DNA of 32,358 nucleotides from Comamonadaceae bacterium (GTDB lineage Bacteria; Pseudomonadota; Gammaproteobacteria; Burkholderiales; Burkholderiaceae_C): NCBI GenBank assembly GCA_947449025.1, contig CANFQF010000019.1, positions 1 to 32,358 of the forward strand, read 5' to 3'. Shown piece by piece: positions 30,883 to 32,358 of this stretch (position 1 is its first letter; each line of letters starts with the position of its first letter). The notes under the pieces were generated by a model. It saw only the letters and a program-made list of their open reading frames with translations, ran no database searches and was not told where the DNA came from. The position numbers and the translations under genes were made by a program.

Positions 30883-32358
30883 ATGGCACAGAAACCTCTC
30901 TACATCGTGGTCGCCGTTGTCGGCATTGCCGCCGCCTCGGGCGGTGCCTGGTGGTACCAGAACCGGCCGGTCGATGCGTCCGCTGGCGCAGCGGTAGCTG
31001 CTAGCCAGACGGGCTCGCAGAGCGCAGGAAGTGGTGGTGGTGCCGGTGGCGCCAGTGCTGCCGGGACAGCTGCCGCGCCGGCCTCGGGTGGCGCATCCGG
31101 GCCGCGCGCCGCTGGGGTCGAGGTGGCCAAGGTGGAGACCATGCGTCTGGTCGACGACACCCAGGCCGTCGGTGCCCTGCGCTCGCGGCAAAGCGTGATG
31201 GTGCGCCCCGAGGTGAGTGGCCGGGTGGCTCGGATCAATTTCCGCGATGGCGAGCGTGTGCAAAAGGGCCAGCTGATGGTCCAGTTTGACGACCAGTTGC
31301 CCCGGGCTCAAGTCGCCCAGGCCGAAGCCGAACTGTCCATCGCCCGTGCCAACCACAAGCGCAACCAGGAGCTGGTGGCGCAAAACTTCATCAGCCAGCG
31401 TTCGGTCGACGAAAGCAGCGCCGCGATGCAGGTGGCAGAGGCCAAGTTGGCCTTGGCCCGCGCCACTGCCGACCGCCTGCGCATCCTCGCGCCTTTTGAC
31501 GGCACCGTCGGTCTGCGCGGCGTGAACATCGGTGACTACCTCAAGGACGGCGCCGACATCGTCAACATTGAAGACCTCGACGCCATCCTGGTGGACTTCC
31601 GTTTGCCCGAGCGCTTCCAGGCCAAGGTGCGGCGCGGCCAGACTGCGATGGTGGCCATCGACGCGCTGCCGGGCCGCAAGTTCCCTGCGCTTTTGCAGGC
31701 GGTCGACCCGCTGGTCGACGCGAACGGTCGCTCGGTGGGCGTGCGTGGATGCATCGACAACCGCAGCATGCAACTGCGCCCCGGGATGTTCGCCCGGGTC
31801 ACCGCCGTTTTTGGCGAGAACCAAAATGCCATGGTGCTGCCCGAGGAGTCGCTGGTGCCCCAGGGCGGCCGCCAGGTTGTCTACAAGGTGGTGGCCGGTG
31901 AGGGCGACACCAAGGTGTCCCAGCGCACCGAGGTCAAGGTCGGCCTGCGGGTGCCCGGCAAGGTCGAAATTCTTGAAGGCTTGGCGGTGGGTGATGTGGT
32001 TGTCACCGCCGGCCAGCAGCGTCTGCAGCGGGACGGCACGCCGGTGCGCGTGATCGAGACGCCGGCCCGCGGAGGCCCGGGGGGTCCCGGCGGCCCTGGC
32101 GGCCCTGGTGGTGCGGGTGGCCCGGCCGCCGCCGCGTCGGGCGCGGCGTCGGCAGCTTCTTCCGCAACGGCAGGTCCGCGCGGCGGTCCTGCCGGTGGGC
32201 CTGGTGCTCGCATGGCAGGCGGCCCTGGTGGCCGTGCCGGCGCAGGCGCCCGACCCGAAGGCCCCAATCCCTGCCTGCAGGCCATGGGCGACGCTGCCGG
32301 TGATGGCGGCGCTGCCCCCAGCGGTCCCCGCGGTCCGCGTGGCCCGCAGGGCGCGCCA
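30883..32358 (+). CDS. RND efflux periplasmic adaptor protein (runs off window end)
   Basis: The frame opens at ATG 30883 and is still open at the window end (492 codons). An N-terminal membrane anchor (about residues 5-24) is followed by a Gly/Ala/Ser-rich linker (about 30-75). The AcrA/MdtA-type membrane-fusion domains come next: VRPEVSGRVARINFRDGERVQKGQLMVQFDD (lipoyl half), a short alpha-hairpin, and RILAPFDGTVGLRGVNIGDYLKDG (second lipoyl half), then beta-barrel and membrane-proximal domains ending RLQRDGTPVRVIE near residue 390. The remaining ~100 residues are an atypical Gly-Pro-rich, collagen-like tail (GPGGPGG and GPRGPRGPQG runs). The inner-membrane pump gene is expected just beyond the window. 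No lipobox is visible. Confidence 0.9.
   Translation, partial: MAQKPLYIVVAVVGIAAASGGAWWYQNRPVDASAGAAVAASQTGSQSAGSGGGAGGASAAGTAAAPASGGASGPRAAGVEVAKVETMRLVDDTQAVGALRSRQSVMVRPEVSGRVARINFRDGERVQKGQLMVQFDDQLPRAQVAQAEAELSIARANHKRNQELVAQNFISQRSVDESSAAMQVAEAKLALARATADRLRILAPFDGTVGLRGVNIGDYLKDGADIVNIEDLDAILVDFRLPERFQAKVRRGQTAMVAIDALPGRKFPALLQAVDPLVDANGRSVGVRGCIDNRSMQLRPGMFARVTAVFGENQNAMVLPEESLVPQGGRQVVYKVVAGEGDTKVSQRTEVKVGLRVPGKVEILEGLAVGDVVVTAGQQRLQRDGTPVRVIETPARGGPGGPGGPGGPGGAGGPAAAASGAASAASSATAGPRGGPAGGPGARMAGGPGGRAGAGARPEGPNPCLQAMGDAAGDGGAAPSGPRGPRGPQGAP

Overview
The window is GC-rich, densely coded chromosomal DNA from a betaproteobacterium, most likely Burkholderiales and probably Comamonadaceae-like. 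The pointers are the dnaX-ybaB-recR block with a divergent SRP RNA gene, a Bug-type solute receptor, the gloB-methyltransferase-rnhA block, and many short leaders with a -10-like box almost touching the start codon. No insertion sequence, prophage, tRNA, rRNA or CRISPR array was seen. The assignment rests on gene content and style only.

Layout. (1) 1-1841, minus strand: the start of a lipoprotein gene cut by the window edge, and a CHASE2 sensor-like membrane protein. (2) 1966-10887, plus strand: nine tightly packed genes. Seven carry a clear export signal, one (4711) a probable one, and one encodes a 54-residue membrane peptide. The set includes a FlgT/CsgG-like protein, an SH3-domain protein and an M48 metalloprotease; most of the rest have no recognisable family. 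This looks like one envelope-directed operon of unknown function. (3) 10957-13195: an HI0933/TIGR03862-type flavoprotein and a two-TM membrane protein. (4) 17716-13203, minus strand: a TetR regulator, an SMP-30-like lactonase, an acyl-CoA ligase and a Bug receptor, which reads as a regulated uptake and CoA-activation module for an organic acid. (5) 17868-19934: a small lipoprotein, a small unknown protein and an exported metallo-beta-lactamase-fold protein. (6) 20112-23371: the SRP RNA gene (minus), then dnaX, ybaB and recR. dnaX contains an A9 run with stops close behind in both other frames, as expected for production of a short gamma-type form. (7) 23520-24575: a NMT1/SsuA-like binding protein. 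(8) 26877-24632, minus strand: a CesT-like type III secretion chaperone followed by a large membrane protein with disordered ends, a candidate chaperone/secreted-substrate pair. (9) 28741-27143 and 29517-28738, minus: an MltD-like transglycosylase and gloB. (10) 29516-30741, plus: a methyltransferase and rnhA. (11) 30883 to the window end: an RND efflux adaptor with a collagen-like tail, incomplete here.

The two regions most likely to hold undescribed biology are the exported-protein operon (1966-10887) and the type III chaperone/candidate substrate pair (24632-26877). Functional statements for both are inference from sequence features and context.
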